Source: Bremia lactucae (Eukaryota > Oomycota > Peronosporomycetes > Peronosporales > Peronosporaceae). Taken from it: DNA of 52,317 bases. Positions 27,702-38,906 of this stretch are shown here, one piece after another. The notes under the pieces are model-generated. The model did no database searches, was not told the origin of the DNA, and saw only the letters and a list, made by a program, of their open reading frames with translations. The stretch is from assembly GCF_004359215.1 (NCBI RefSeq), contig NC_090621.1, forward strand, positions 558,015-610,331, read 5' to 3'. Numbering within the stretch: position 1 is the first letter of the stretch; every line of letters starts with the position of its first letter. The position numbers were made by a program, and so were the translations under genes.

Positions 27702-29912
27702 TGCGCGGTAAGGCCTCAGAGTGGGCTTACTTGGCGCTTATGGCGGACAGAAAGGCGTTTCCTACATGGGCGATCTTTAAGGTAAAGATTCACGCCATAT
27801 ACACGCCGCCAACGAAGTGTTGGTTTAGGCGAGCTTCTCTGGAGCGCGACAGGCGAAGCAATCTTTGCAAGAGGATGTGCAAGAGATGCGCTCGCTGTCG
27901 GCATCCGTTACCGTAGGTCCGATTCCGGAGCACATTAAGGTGCCACGTTTATGAACGGACTACGACATGGCCCATCGCGACAGGCACTTTTCACAAAGGT
28001 GCCGTTGACGATGGAAGAGGCAATCCAAATTGCCTTGGTTGTAAGCAATCCGACAACAGTGCCTCGACGACAGTTTGGTATAAGCCGTCGGCCGAGAGGT
28101 CAGATGTCACTCCCATGAAGCTGGGCAATGCAGACGTTGTCTACTATAAATGCGGCAAGCGCAGCCATATGATGGCATCCGGCTATGCCAGGGTCCCTGC
28201 TGGGGCAAAGATGGCCAGCAAGAGAACGCCTTATCCAATGGGCGATGGCAAGAACCAGCGTGCGAGACGCAAAAGTTCTGCATCGACTACTGAGGGGTCG
28301 GGGAATGCAGGAGCGCAGTAGAGGCGGGATGCCCTACTGACTCGGGCCCCTAAGTTTAGAGTTGTCGAACAAATGATAGCATATCTTCCTCAACCCTTCT
28401 GGCCTATAGCGTTCAAGTATAAAGCTATGACCAGGTGATGTCCCTTCTAGTGGATTCGGGTGCATCACAGAATTTTGTAATGCTCGCGGCTCTAAGAAAG
28501 AGACAGGCGATGTTGAGTCGCTTTGCCAGGATGGCAAGCGGGAAGAGGCGACCGGTCTGCAGCGAACGGCGCGCTTTTTAAGTCTGAGGGGGTTCTGGTA
28601 GAACTCGCTTTCAGCATTAGTTACTCTTCCTGTAAGGAGAAGTTCGTAATGCTAGGTATGCAGAGTCCAAATGACCTCATCCTAGGCATGCCATGCTTGG
28701 CAAAACACCAACCATGGATAGAGTGACGTACACGCACAGCTACGAACTCTACCCGGGACAGCTACGAACTCTCCCCGGGACAGCTACGAACTCTACCCGG
28801 GACACCGGAAAGTGTGTGTTCCTGCGAGTGGCGTATGCAACTGATGTCGTGTCGAACACAGTCGAGGTTGCGTTGACGGGATGTCAAAACGTCACCACTT
28901 CCGACCCAGCTCAGGAAGACTGGGGTAGTGAATAGGACGATGACAAGTAGTCTTGAGTTCGAATGTCCTGCAGAGAGCGAAAAGCCTGTGGCAGTAGACG
29001 ACGCGCTGACAGGAAGTCATGCGTCGCATAAACCGGCACAGTGCCTAGAGCCTGGTACGGTTGGAAAAGTGCGTTAGCCAGAGAGCAACGGCACCCGCTT
29101 CCCAGTCAAAGTTCGTGATGACTCTAAGTACCAGCACCTGACAGATTAGAGCGATCAAAGGCACGTCTAAACGAGTGACCTTTGAATCAGTCCCTAATAA
29201 AGAGGACGGGCCTTCGAATGAGGTTTTCGAGGCCGTCAAAGACGTAATTGCGGAGGCATCCTCAGTTGAGATGCTTCGACAAGTCTTTAAATCTGCCGAA
29301 AAGATAGTTTAACTCCCGGAGATGTCGTAGAAATCTGTTCCTGTCCGAGCTATAGGAAGAAAAGGTCCACGAAATAGTCACACCAGTTCCAGAAGAGAAC
29401 TTGGTGGACTGTTGCTCGTCGTCCATAATGGACGAGAGCGTCCTAGAAACGGACAAAAAGAAAGGGTTCGCTGCTCAAGGTTGGGATGCCTTGAGGGACA
29501 GTTCCTTGTTCGAAGTTCTATGGAAACATCGCGATGTGTTCCCAGATTAAGTGCCGAGCCGCCTACCAGCAGATAGGGGCATCGGGCACGAGATAGACCT
29601 CGAACCTGGCACCAAATATTGTGTGACTAGGCAATGGCTGTTGCCGAAAGAACAAGTCGATTGTATCGATGAGTTCTTCCACAAGCGAGCCAAGGCGGGA
29701 CATGGGCGTGAGAACAAATCACCACACTGCAGCCCGTCCTTTTGTGTGCGTAAAGCCACAGGTGAATGGCGCGTGGTTTATGCTTACAATAAGCTGAACA
29801 CGGCGACCATACCGGCTCAAACGCCAATTCCGCGAGAAGGTGTTTTATTGGACTCCATGGAAAATTCAACTTTTTTTTCCGTGTTGGATTTAAAGGATGG
29901 CTACTATCAGGT
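27702..29912 (+). pseudogene. Gag-protease-RT block, first + copy (C-type)
   Basis: Capsid part: LRGKASEWAYLALMADRKAF at 27702-27780, then a frameshift. The zinc knuckle at 28115-28190 is damaged (YYKCGKRSHMMASGYAR; two Cys of CCHC lost). Protease active site LLVDSGASQNFVMLAALRK at about 28437-28497. RT starts at about 29551 (HEIDLEPGTKYCVTRQWLLP, AYNKLNTATIPAQTPIP) and ends after SVLDLKDGYYQV at 29912, which holds the first catalytic Asp. Up to about 29528 it is almost identical to 32586-34412. The block then joins C-type sequence running the other way. Confidence 0.8.
28737..28802 (+). repeat. Tandem repeat, 22 bp x 3 (first copy)
   Basis: CAGCTACGAACTCTACCCGGGA occurs three times head to tail with one change (CTCCCC in the second unit). 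The total gain of 44 bp is not a multiple of three and shifts the frame. The inverted block has only one unit at the equivalent place (about 31338). Confidence 0.85.
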
Positions 29913-32410
29913 TGTCTGGGCCTGCTCGTACACCATGTGTTCCTACGATCCAACCCAGCACAGGTATCTCAGGGACCTCTATGACGCACTTTTCGCAAGT
30001 TGACGTACAATTGGGCATCCTTCAAAGTCTGCAACACAGCGTCTAAATGACGCTTGTACGACTCTATTGCGCTCAGCCAGTCCTCAGCCCTAATATGCAC
30101 GAATATGGGGCACGTAGGCACGGTGCTGACGCATCACGTGAGCCACCACTTGGTTAAATGTCGCTTGTGCGTTTTTTTAATTCTTGGGGTATCACAAGCC
30201 GTTTTCAAAGCATACCGCTTGGGGTGCTTACTGCCGTTTTGGCTACATCGGACTCGCTCATGAGAACCTAATAGTAACCATCTGTTAAATCCAACGCGGA
30301 AAAGATAGTTGACTTTCCCATGGAGTTCAACAAAACATCTTTCCACGAGATTGGCGTTTGCGCCGGTATGGTCGCCGTGTTCAGCTTATTGTAAGCATGA
30401 ACCACGCGCCATCCACTTGTGGCTTTACGCACATACACCTGTCGCTTTACGCACACGAAAGGTCGGGCTGCAGTAAGGCGACTTGCTCTCACGTACATGT
30501 CCCGCATTGGCTCGATTGTCGAAGAACTCATCGATACTATCGTCATGTTCTTTTGGCAACGGCCATTGCCTGGTTCAACAATACTTGGTGCCAGGTTCGA
30601 GATAAATCTCGTATAACCAATGCCACTATCTGCTGGAAGGCGGCTCGGCACTTTCACAGAACCTCACAGAACTGAATGTCCCTTAAAAGCATTCCAACCT
30701 TGAGCAGCGAACTGTTTCTTGTTGTCCGTTTCTAGGACGCTCCCGACCATTGTGGACGACGAGAAACAGTCCACCAAGTTCTCTTCTGGAACTGGTGTGA
30801 ATATTTTGTGGAACTATTCCTCCTTAAATTATGCAAGGAACAGATCCCACGACATCTTCGGAGTTTTTTACTATTTCCTCGGCAGATTCAAAGACTTGTC
30901 AAAGCACCTCAAATGACGATGCCTCCGCATTTTCGTTTTTGACGGCCTCGAACACCTCGTTCGAAGGCCCGTCCTCTTGGATACGAATTGGTCGAACTGT
31001 CACTCGTTTAGACGTACCTTTGATCGCCTAATCTGTCAAATGCTCGTTGTTAGAGTCGCCACGACCTTTGACTGGGAAGCGGGTGCCGTTGCTCTCGTAG
31101 CTAACGCACCCCTTCCAACCGCTCCAGGCTCTAGGCACTCTGCCGGTTCATGCAACGCTTGAATTCCTGTCAGCTCGCCGTCTTCTGCCACAGGCTTTTG
31201 GCTCTGTGCAGGACATTGGGACACATGACTACTTGCATTGCCCTTTTCACTACCCCAGCCTCCACGAGCTGGGTAGGAGTTTATGTCACCTGGCTTTCAG
31301 TCGATACACTTCCAACTACACTAGGCTTAGGGCTCTGGGTAGAGTTTTGTGGCGTTTGACATCCCGTCAACGCACTCTTAACTGTGTTTGTCACGACATC
31401 AATTGCATATTTCTCTCGTATGAACAGATCCTTTCCGGTGTCCTCCGTAGAGTTAGCAACTATGCATGTACGTCAGTCTATCCATGGTTGGTGTTTTGCC
31501 AACCACGGCATGCCTAGGATGAGGTCAAACGGACTCTCAATATCTAGCAAGGCGGCGCACGAAAAAAAAAACGGAAGATCGCTCGTACATTGGACATACT
31601 AATCACGAAACCAAGTATACACATGACTCGGCGTTTACAAGCTGCCAAACGTCATTGTCCGAACAGAAGATAGTACTCTTAAAATACCATCTATGATTAC
31701 GTCTTTTTTTTCCTGGTATCGGTGTTTGAGCCGGTACAGTTGCAGCGTTCAATTTATTGAACGCATGCACAATCCGCCACCCTCCTGTTGCTTTACACAC
31801 ACAGACGGTTGGAGAGCTTTGTGGTCAATGACGTCACACTGTTCCTTTGGTAAAGGCCATACCACCGTCCGGCTCATCACCAAATACTTTGATAAATTCA
31901 TGAGGCCAGAAGAGTGGCCTTGCGGCTCGCGTCGTGCCCTTCGACCAGCTGCTGGACGAGGCTCTAAAGTTGTCTAATTTGGCTCGACTTTTAATAGCAA
32001 GAAAAGTTACTTAAACTAAAGGCGAGTTCAACTTGAACTCCTCAGACTTTACGAGTCGCCGTTCGCTAAACGAACAGTCGCTTCTTCTCGCTTGCCATCC
32101 TGACAAAGCGACTCAAACATCGCCGGTCTGTTTCTTAAAGCCGCGAGTTTCACAAAATTCTGTGATGCACCCGAATTCACTAGGAGGGTCATCACCTGGT
32201 CATAGCCTCTTAGATGAGCGCTATAGACCAGCAGGGTTGAAGTCCGAAATTTCGGTACCTCAGGGACTATGTTACCCATTTGTTCGACAACTCTGAACTT
32301 AAAGGTAGCTTCAGAGTCCGCGTCAGTAGGGCATACCGCTCCTACTGCGCTCCTGCATTTACCGACCCCTTAGTGGTCGATGCAGAACTCATGCGTCTCT
32401 CAACAGGACT
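29913..32410 (-). pseudogene. Inverted gag-protease-RT block of the C compound element
   Basis: On the - strand, RT lies at about 30660-29913 (starting near SRLPADSGIGY, with AYNKLNTATIPAQTPISWKD and SALDLTDGYY), the protease-RT linker at about 31500-30660, and protease at 32279-32049 (LLVNSGASQNFVKLAALRNR; catalytic Asp replaced by Asn). It is clearly more diverged from the two + blocks than these are from each other. Numerous stops. An A-type RT piece is embedded at about 31600-31860. Confidence 0.72.
31600..31860 (-). pseudogene. A-type RT patch inside the inverted C block
   Basis: The - strand reads CKATGGWRIVHAFNKLNAAT and VPAQTPIPGK, the A-family wording (RKATGGWRIVHASNKLNAAT in E), where C-type RT has WRVVHAYNKLNTATIPAQTP. 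It lies between C-type linker (below) and C-type protease (above), where no RT is expected. Confidence 0.6.
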
Positions 32411-32416
32411 GTTAAA

Positions 32417-34430
32417 ATGCTCTCCGGCCGGCCGCACAAGCCGAGGCCCATTCGGATTGGCCCGTTCAAGCTCGATGAAACTGCAGCGCGCATGATTGTT
32501 CACTGGCTGTTAGCTGTGGAGCAATGCGGTGTGGCGCATCTCATCAAGGACGACATCCGGATGGTGTCGTTCGCCATGTCGCATTTGCGCGGTAAGGCCT
32601 CAGAGTGGGCTTACTTGGCGCTTATGGCGGACAGAAAGGCGTTTCCTACATGGGCGATCTTTAAGGTAAAGATTCACGCCATATACACGCCGCCAACGAA
32701 GTGTTGGTTTAGGCGAGCTTCTCTGGAGCGCGACAGGCGAAGCAATCTTTGCAAGAGGATGTGCAAGAGATGCGCTCGCTGTCGGCATCCGTTACCGTAG
32801 GTCCGATTCCGGAGCACATTAAGGTGCCACGTTTATGAACGGACTACGACATGGCCCATCGCGACAGGCACTTTTCACAAAGGTGCCGTTGACGATGGAA
32901 GAGGCAATCCAAATTGCCTTGGTTGTAAGCAATCCGACAACAGTGCCTCGACGACAGTTTGGTATAAGCCGTCGGCCGAGAGGTCAGATGTCACTCCCAT
33001 GAAGCTGGGCAATGCAGACGTTGTCTACTATAAATGCGGCAAGCGCAGCCATATGATGGCATCCGGCTATGCCAGGGTCCCTGCTGGGGCAAAGATGGCC
33101 AGCAAGAGAACGCCTTATCCAATGGGCGATGGCAAGAACCAGCGTGCGAGACGCAAAAGTTCTGCATCGACTACTGAGGGGTCGGGGAATGCAGGAGCGC
33201 AGTAGAGGCGGGATGCCCTACTGACTCGGGCCCCTAAGTTTAGAGTTGTCGAACAAATGATAGCATATCTTCCTCAACCCTTCTGGCCTATAGCGTTCAA
33301 GTATAAAGCTATGACCAGGTGATGTCCCTTCTAGTGGATTCGGGTGCATCACAGAATTTTGTAATGCTCGCGGCTCTAAGAAAGAGACAGGCGATGTTGA
33401 GTCGCTTTGCCAGGATGGCAAGCGGGAAGAGGCGACCGGTCTGCAGCGAACGGCGCGCTTTTTAAGTCTGAGGGGGTTCTGGTAGAACTCGCTTTCAGCA
33501 TTAGTTACTCTTCCTGTAAGGAGAAGTTCGTAATGCTAGGTATGCAGAGTCCAAATGACCTCATCCTAGGCATGCCATGCTTGGCAAAACACCAACCATG
33601 GATAGAGTGACGTACACGCACAGCTACGAACTCTACCCGGGACAGCTACGAACTCTCCCCGGGACAGCTACGAACTCTACCCGGGACACCGGAAAGTGTG
33701 TGTTCCTGCGAGTGGCGTATGCAACTGATGTCGTGTCGAACACAGTCGAGGTTGCGTTGACGGGATGTCAAAACGTCACCACTTCCGACCCAGCTCAGGA
33801 AGACTGGGGTAGTGAATAGGACGATGACAAGTAGTCTTGAGTTCGAATGTCCTGCAGAGAGCGAAAAGCCTGTGGCAGTAGACGACGCGCTGACAGGAAG
33901 TCATGCGTCGCATAAACCGGCACAGTGCCTAGAGCCTGGTACGGTTGGAAAAGTGCGTTAGCCAGAGAGCAACGGCACCCGCTTCCCAGTCAAAGTTCGT
34001 GATGACTCTAAGTACCAGCACCTGACAGATTAGAGCGATCAAAGGCACGTCTAAACGAGTGACCTTTGAATCAGTCCCTAATAAAGAGGACGGGCCTTCG
34101 AATGAGGTTTTCGAGGCCGTCAAAGACGTAATTGCGGAGGCATCCTCAGTTGAGATGCTCCGACAAGTCTTTAAATCTGCCGAAAAGATAGTTTAACTCC
34201 CGGAGATGTCGTAGAAATCTGTTCCTGTCCGAGCTATAGGAAGAAAAGGTCCACGAAATAGTCACATTAGTTCCAGAAGAGAACTTGGTGGACTGTTGCT
34301 CGTCGTCCATAATGGACGAGAGCGTCCTAGAAACGAGCAAAAAGAAAGGGTTCGCTGCTCAAGGTTGGGATGCCTTGAGGGACAGTTCCTTGTTCGAAGT
34401 TCTATGGAAACATCGCGATGTGTTCCCACA
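32417..34430 (+). pseudogene. Gag-protease of the C compound element, second + copy
   Basis: Capsid start LSGRPHKPRPIRIGPFKLDE at 32417, through DDIRMVSFAMSHLRGKASEW, open to 32800, where the same frameshift as in the first copy follows. Zinc knuckle remnant at 32999-33075, protease DSGA site at about 33321-33380, three 22-bp repeats at 33621-33686. From 32586 it matches 27702 onward base for base over long stretches. This copy has the gag N-terminus in the right orientation. Confidence 0.8.
33621..33686 (+). repeat. Tandem repeat, 22 bp x 3 (second copy)
   Basis: The same three units as at 28737-28802, including the CTCCCC change in the middle unit, so the triplication is older than the duplication of the block. 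Confidence 0.85.
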
Positions 34431-35215
34431 TTAAGTGCCGAGCCGCCTACCAGCAGATAGGGGCATCGGGCACGAGATAGACCTCGAACCTGGCATCAAG
34501 TATTGTGTGACCAGGCAAATGGCCGTTGCCGAAAGAACTAGTCGATTATATTGATGAGTTCTTCGACAAACGAGCCAAGGCGGGACATGTGCGTGAGAGC
34601 AAATCGCCCCACTGCAGCTCGACCTTTTGTTTGCGGAAAGCCAGAGATGGATGGCGCGTGATTCATGCTTACAATAAGTTGAACACGGTGACCATACCAC
34701 CGCACACGCCAATCCCGCTGAAAGATGTCATGTTGGACTCCATGGGAAAGCTAACTATCTTTTCCGCGTTGGATTAGAAGGATTGCTACTATCAGGTACT
34801 CATGAGAGTCCGATGTAGCCAAAACGGCCGTAAGCACCCCAAGCGGTATGCTTTGGGAGTGGCTTGCGATGCCCCAAGGTCTGAAAAATGCACCAGCGAC
34901 ATTCAACCGAGTGGTGGCTTACGTGATGCGTCAGCACCGAGCCTACGCGCCCCATTGCTTTGGCGATGTATTTGTGCATAGTAGGGCCGAGGACGAACTG
35001 AGCGCAATAGAGTCGTACAAGCGTTATTTTGACGCTGTGTCAGCACATGGTGTACAAGCAGACCCAGACCAGGTAAAATCAGTATAGGAATGGCCAATCC
35101 CACGGCATATCAAGGATTTGCGCCAAATCCTAGGGTTCGCTTATCTCTTGCATAAATATAGCAAGAATATTGCTGAGCAAATTAAATAATTATTCGATCT
35201 CCTTAAAAAGTACAC
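34431..35215 (+). pseudogene. Reverse transcriptase of the C compound element
   Basis: RT begins after SRLPADRGIGHEIDLEPG (about 34437-34495) and continues in the frame at 34526-34777 (DEFFDKRAKAGHVRESKSPH, NKLNTVTIPPHTPIPLKDVM, TIFSALD then a stop). A second frame at 34848-35087 has WEWLAMPQGLKNAPATFNRV and, in place of the YxDD box, HCFGDVFVHS: the first catalytic Asp is Gly. A stop and a frameshift separate the two. The enzyme would be inactive. Confidence 0.8.
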
Positions 35216-35229
35216 AGAATGAGTTTGGA

Positions 35230-35720
35230 TAAAATAGCAAGAAGATGCGTTCACATCAGTGAAGCAGTCTCTTGTGGAGACACCACAAGGAGGCACCGGT
35301 CTTGGCACTGCCAGACGCGGATAAGCCCTTTAGCGTCGTCTGCGATGCAAGTAATTTTGCAATCGGCAGCGCACTCATGCAGAAGGATGACGAGGACGTT
35401 GACCATGTAATTCCTTATCAGAGTCGGATTTTAAAAAGCTGTGGAACTGAACAACCCCGTGCATTACAAAGTACTGCTTTCAATAAAGTATGCTCTTGTC
35501 AAGTTTTGTGTGCACCTATTGGGCACCGAGCCATTTGTGATTTATACGGATCACGCATCACTGCAGACCGCAATAAACACACCGCACCTCTCGCCTAGAA
35601 TGGCAAGATGCTTACATTCTTCTCTGAGATTTATTTCAAAGTTAAATATAAGCCGGGTAAGTCGAATGTCTTGGCTGACGCTTTATCGCACAGACCAGAC
35701 TTCAAAGTTAGACTCCAGGA
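35230..35720 (+). pseudogene. RNase H of the C compound element
   Basis: 35272-35430 reads PDADKPFSVVCDASNFAIGS (first catalytic Asp of the RNase H fold) and VIPYQSRILK. The frame shifts to 35441-35580 (FVIYTDHASLQTAINTPHLS) and again to 35608 (EIYFKVKYKPGKSNVLADAL). Each segment is well preserved; only the frame is broken. Confidence 0.8.
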
Positions 35721-36690
35721 AAGTGTATCTAGTGCGAAAGCACAATTTCAGCCGTCAACGTTGGCAGCCATGAAGACATACCACGTGACGAGCTCATTGG
35801 CCTCTGAGATAAAAGAGAGCTACAGTCAGGACGACCACTGTCGCCTGCTGTTGGATCACTTCGGTAAACGAAAGGTTTCCCTACCGTCGCACCTGAAAGG
35901 TAAGCTAAATCGCTTAAGCTACAGAGAAGACGAACATGATATTGACGAAGAAATTGCGATGGCCTGTTTATGGCATTATTTGTCACCTTGTGATCTCTTG
36001 AGATTACATGTGTCTCATGACACAGATTTCAAGCTGTTGATCCTTCACGAGCTTCATGATGCGCCATCTAGTGAGCATCTGGGCCGTGAAAAGACATTCT
36101 TAGGAATTTGGGTGGCCACACCTATATAGATGGGTGGCCAACTATATTCGCTCTTGAGAACAGTGTCAGCGCATCAAGCCTGCATCGACCAGTAGTGAGC
36201 CACTGAAGCTGCTACCGAATCCAACGGAATGTTGGAAGTCAAGTAGTTTGGACTCATCTTTGGCATGCCGCCCGATCATAAGGGTCGGACGGGGCTCGTC
36301 GTCTTTGTAAAAAGACTGAGCAAGATGGTGCATTTTAACCATCTAAAACATCCATCACTAGCAAGTAGGCAGCTCTCTTGTTCCTGGATCATGTTTACCG
36401 ACCACACGGGATGCTCGAGTCCATAGTATCGGACCGAGTTCCACGTTTTACGTCTGGTTTTTGGCGATATGAGGTCGAGCTGCTAAGTAGCAAGCTCCCC
36501 ATGTCGACCGCAGATCATCCTCAGACCGATGGCCAAACAGAATGTGTCAATCGGGTTGTGGCGGATGTCTTGCGCACTATAGAAACTTTTAAGGAATGGG
36601 GCAAACAATTGCCCTTTGTGGAGTTCGCTATAAATGAAAGTGTCCATGCCAGTACGCGTGAGACACCGTTCTATCTTAATTAACTGCGCT
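35721..36690 (+). pseudogene. Integrase of the C compound element
   Basis: Zinc-binding end at about 36035-36110 (HELHDAPSSEHLGREKTFLG). The frame at 35608-36129 stops shortly after, where Cys-x2-Cys would be expected. The core at 36378-36683 has GMLESIVSDRVPRFTSGFWR and DHPQTDGQTECVNRVVADVL, keeping the second Asp and the Glu. The first catalytic Asp region (about 36240-36300) is out of frame. It differs at only a few residues from the C' copy at 6466-6771. Confidence 0.78.
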
Positions 36691-37836
36691 ATCCTCGGAT
36701 GCCAGTCTCGTTTGTGCGCAGCCCGAGTCTTAGTGGGAGAGGCCCCCTCACTATGCTCGGTGCGAAAGATGGACATAGTTTCGTCAATATGACGATGACC
36801 AGCGAGGGTATCATGTCAACGACAGAACCTTGCCCTAGCGACCCTGCCACTTTAGCAGTGGTCAAAAAAACTTCGTCTTAGGACCGACCTCTCGGCGGTG
36901 TCATAGGCGAGTTTGATGCTAAGGCGTGAGTGAGACTTAACGTTTTGTTGTGAGCGATTAGCCATCACTCGAAAAGTTCGTGACAAACAAAACGAATATG
37001 TGTTTTTTATGGTGCAAGAGTAATGAACGCTTTTGAGTGGGTGAAAAAAATCTATTAAGTACTGCTATCCTACCTAAAAATACAATTTCTGTACTTTTTG
37101 GAGGTACTACGAAGCTGTTGCCGCGTTTCATTGGACCCTTTACAGTGGTAGAAGAGGTTGGAGACTCAAATATTATAAGGCTCGCCCTTTCCTTGTACAT
37201 GAAGACGCACCCCGTATTTTACGTGGGTCGTCTGAAACGGTATGTAGACCCAAATAAGGTCACATATCCCCATCCGTCTAAGGAGACCGATCATGACGCC
37301 GACTATGAGTCGAGCGTCGTTCGGGTGAGGGTGATGGTGAAGGCGAAAAGCTATCGGACCGACGCCTCCCACCACGAACAGACTTGTAGAGCGAGGGACA
37401 TCACGCGAGTAACGCGGATTCCTCAGCATTACCCTCTCAAAGAGGTCCAAGCGAGTCTTCAGGCGTTTACAACCCTGACGAGCCTTCGCTCGGACATCCT
37501 GAAGATCCGAGTTCAGTCGCAAGACTTGACCTTCGAGATCCCCCATACGTCGTTCAGCAGCGTCAAATGCCTGTGACTAATTGAACGAAGGTAAGACAGC
37601 CGCGAGTAAGTGGGAGAGATTGCCACTCCTATCGGGCGCCGCCTGCATTGATGGATGCGGGTGGAAACCAACGCTTCCTTGTTAGAAGGTTGCTTGCACA
37701 CCGCTCCGTGAGGCAAAGGTATCAGATCCTCGTTCAATGGAAGGGTTACACGAAGAGTTTCCACTCTTGGGTAATTGATAACCTACGTATTGACGTGCCT
37801 GGATTGGTGGCTACCTATGAAAGGAGCATAAGCTAA
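36691..37836 (+). pseudogene. Pol C-terminal region with chromodomain (C compound element)
   Basis: 37037-37576 has LLPRFIGPFTVVEEVGDSNI and HPVFYVGRLKRYVDPNKVTY, the GPF-like region. 37648-37836 reads RFLVRRLLAHRSVRQRYQIL, VQWKGYTKSFHSWVIDNLRI and GLVATYE, the usual YLVKWKGY...W...L...Y pattern of a chromodomain. Its end converges on the antisense gene. A chromodomain at this place marks the C family as chromovirus-like. Confidence 0.78.
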
Positions 37837-37849
37837 GGCCTCTCCGCTA

Positions 37850-38772
37850 GTCTCAAATGAACTAGCAAAAGTAGCGTGGCGAGAGAAACAGGAGGTACAG
37901 TACGCCCATGATTTCTTTCACAAGCAAGCGGGCGAAATTAATTCGCTGCGACTGCTTATTCATCGCTTCGGATTGCGGATGAATGCGGCGCAGGAATTCC
38001 GCCTCGTATTGATCGGGCGTTTCATTTGAACGCAACAAGACCGGGATCGGGAAAATACGCCCAAGCTATTTTACCTGAGCCCTCCGTAGTTTTTAAGGAC
38101 GCCATAATAATTATGAACGTCTTGAATCGCGCGCTCTAGGAGCGACGCTCTTACCCCGTTTACACGAGGCCATTTAGATGGAGGGCCAAGGTGATATGCC
38201 ACCCGTCACATAGCCACGTTCGAAACGACTGGCTCATAATGCCTTCTATGCACGTTCACGTGTCGTCGGCGGAGCTTTAGACTCAGAATCCTTTATGTTA
38301 GAACCATTGTAGATAATGGTCTGAGCTCGAGACGTTGCAGTTTTACCCAACGGAAAAGCGGCGTGTCCTTCATGGGTCGCGCTCTCATTAACGGTGGCTG
38401 CGCGGGACAGACCAGACGACAAAACAGCATTAAACAACTTTGGTGTCTCGTTGTTAGGAGCAATGAGTGGAGTTTGGATAGGCAATATAGCGCCATCATC
38501 CTTCATCATTAGCTCGTTGTCCGCATCACCACTTTAAGGCGATGCCAACGGTGTCGACTCATGAAGTCGACAATGAGCAACGGATGTACGACCTCACTGT
38601 TAAAGTGTGATGGATCTTAAAGCCCAGTTAACGTGACAGCAGCAGTAGCTGTCGGCGTTTCAACAGAGGCATTAGACACTGCCAGCGTGTTAACCCGTCT
38701 CGTGCGCTTTGCGCGTGATTTAGTGGGTGTTTTCGCAGACGACCCACCAACAATGCTCCTTAAAGGTGCCAT
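37850..38772 (-). pseudogene. Antisense gene (C-type aORF) of the C compound element
   Basis: The - strand frame 38802-38617 contains MAPLRSIVGGSSAKTPTKSR at 38772, 134 bp from the LTR, followed by KRTRRVNTLAVSNASVETPT. After a break it goes on at 38509-38246 (MMKDDGAILPIQTPLIAPNN, SKAPPTTRERA) and, degenerate, to about 37850. The same segments occur in C' at 4486-5270, in the same order and strand relative to pol. Ser/Thr/Ala-rich and basic N-terminus. Product unknown. Confidence 0.55.
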
Positions 38773-38893
38773 ATTAGGCTCCGTAAAAGACACAGGTATC
38801 AAGAGTGAATGAGAGAACTAAGCGGCTAAGCGGCGCGTTAAGCAGCTCGCTGTTCCTCTGTTTCCTTCGAATTTTCAAAATGTAAATTGTTCT

Positions 38894-38906
38894 TTAGGGG
38901 AGATGG
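38894..38906 (+). other. Polypurine tract of the C compound element
   Basis: TTAGGGGAGATGG abuts the LTR start TGTAACTGGC, so the LTR at 38907 is a 3' LTR. Confidence 0.55.

Noticed and set aside
28737..28802. Short regular repeats considered as a CRISPR array
   Set aside because: The 22-bp units are directly adjacent with no spacers; they are a simple tandem repeat.
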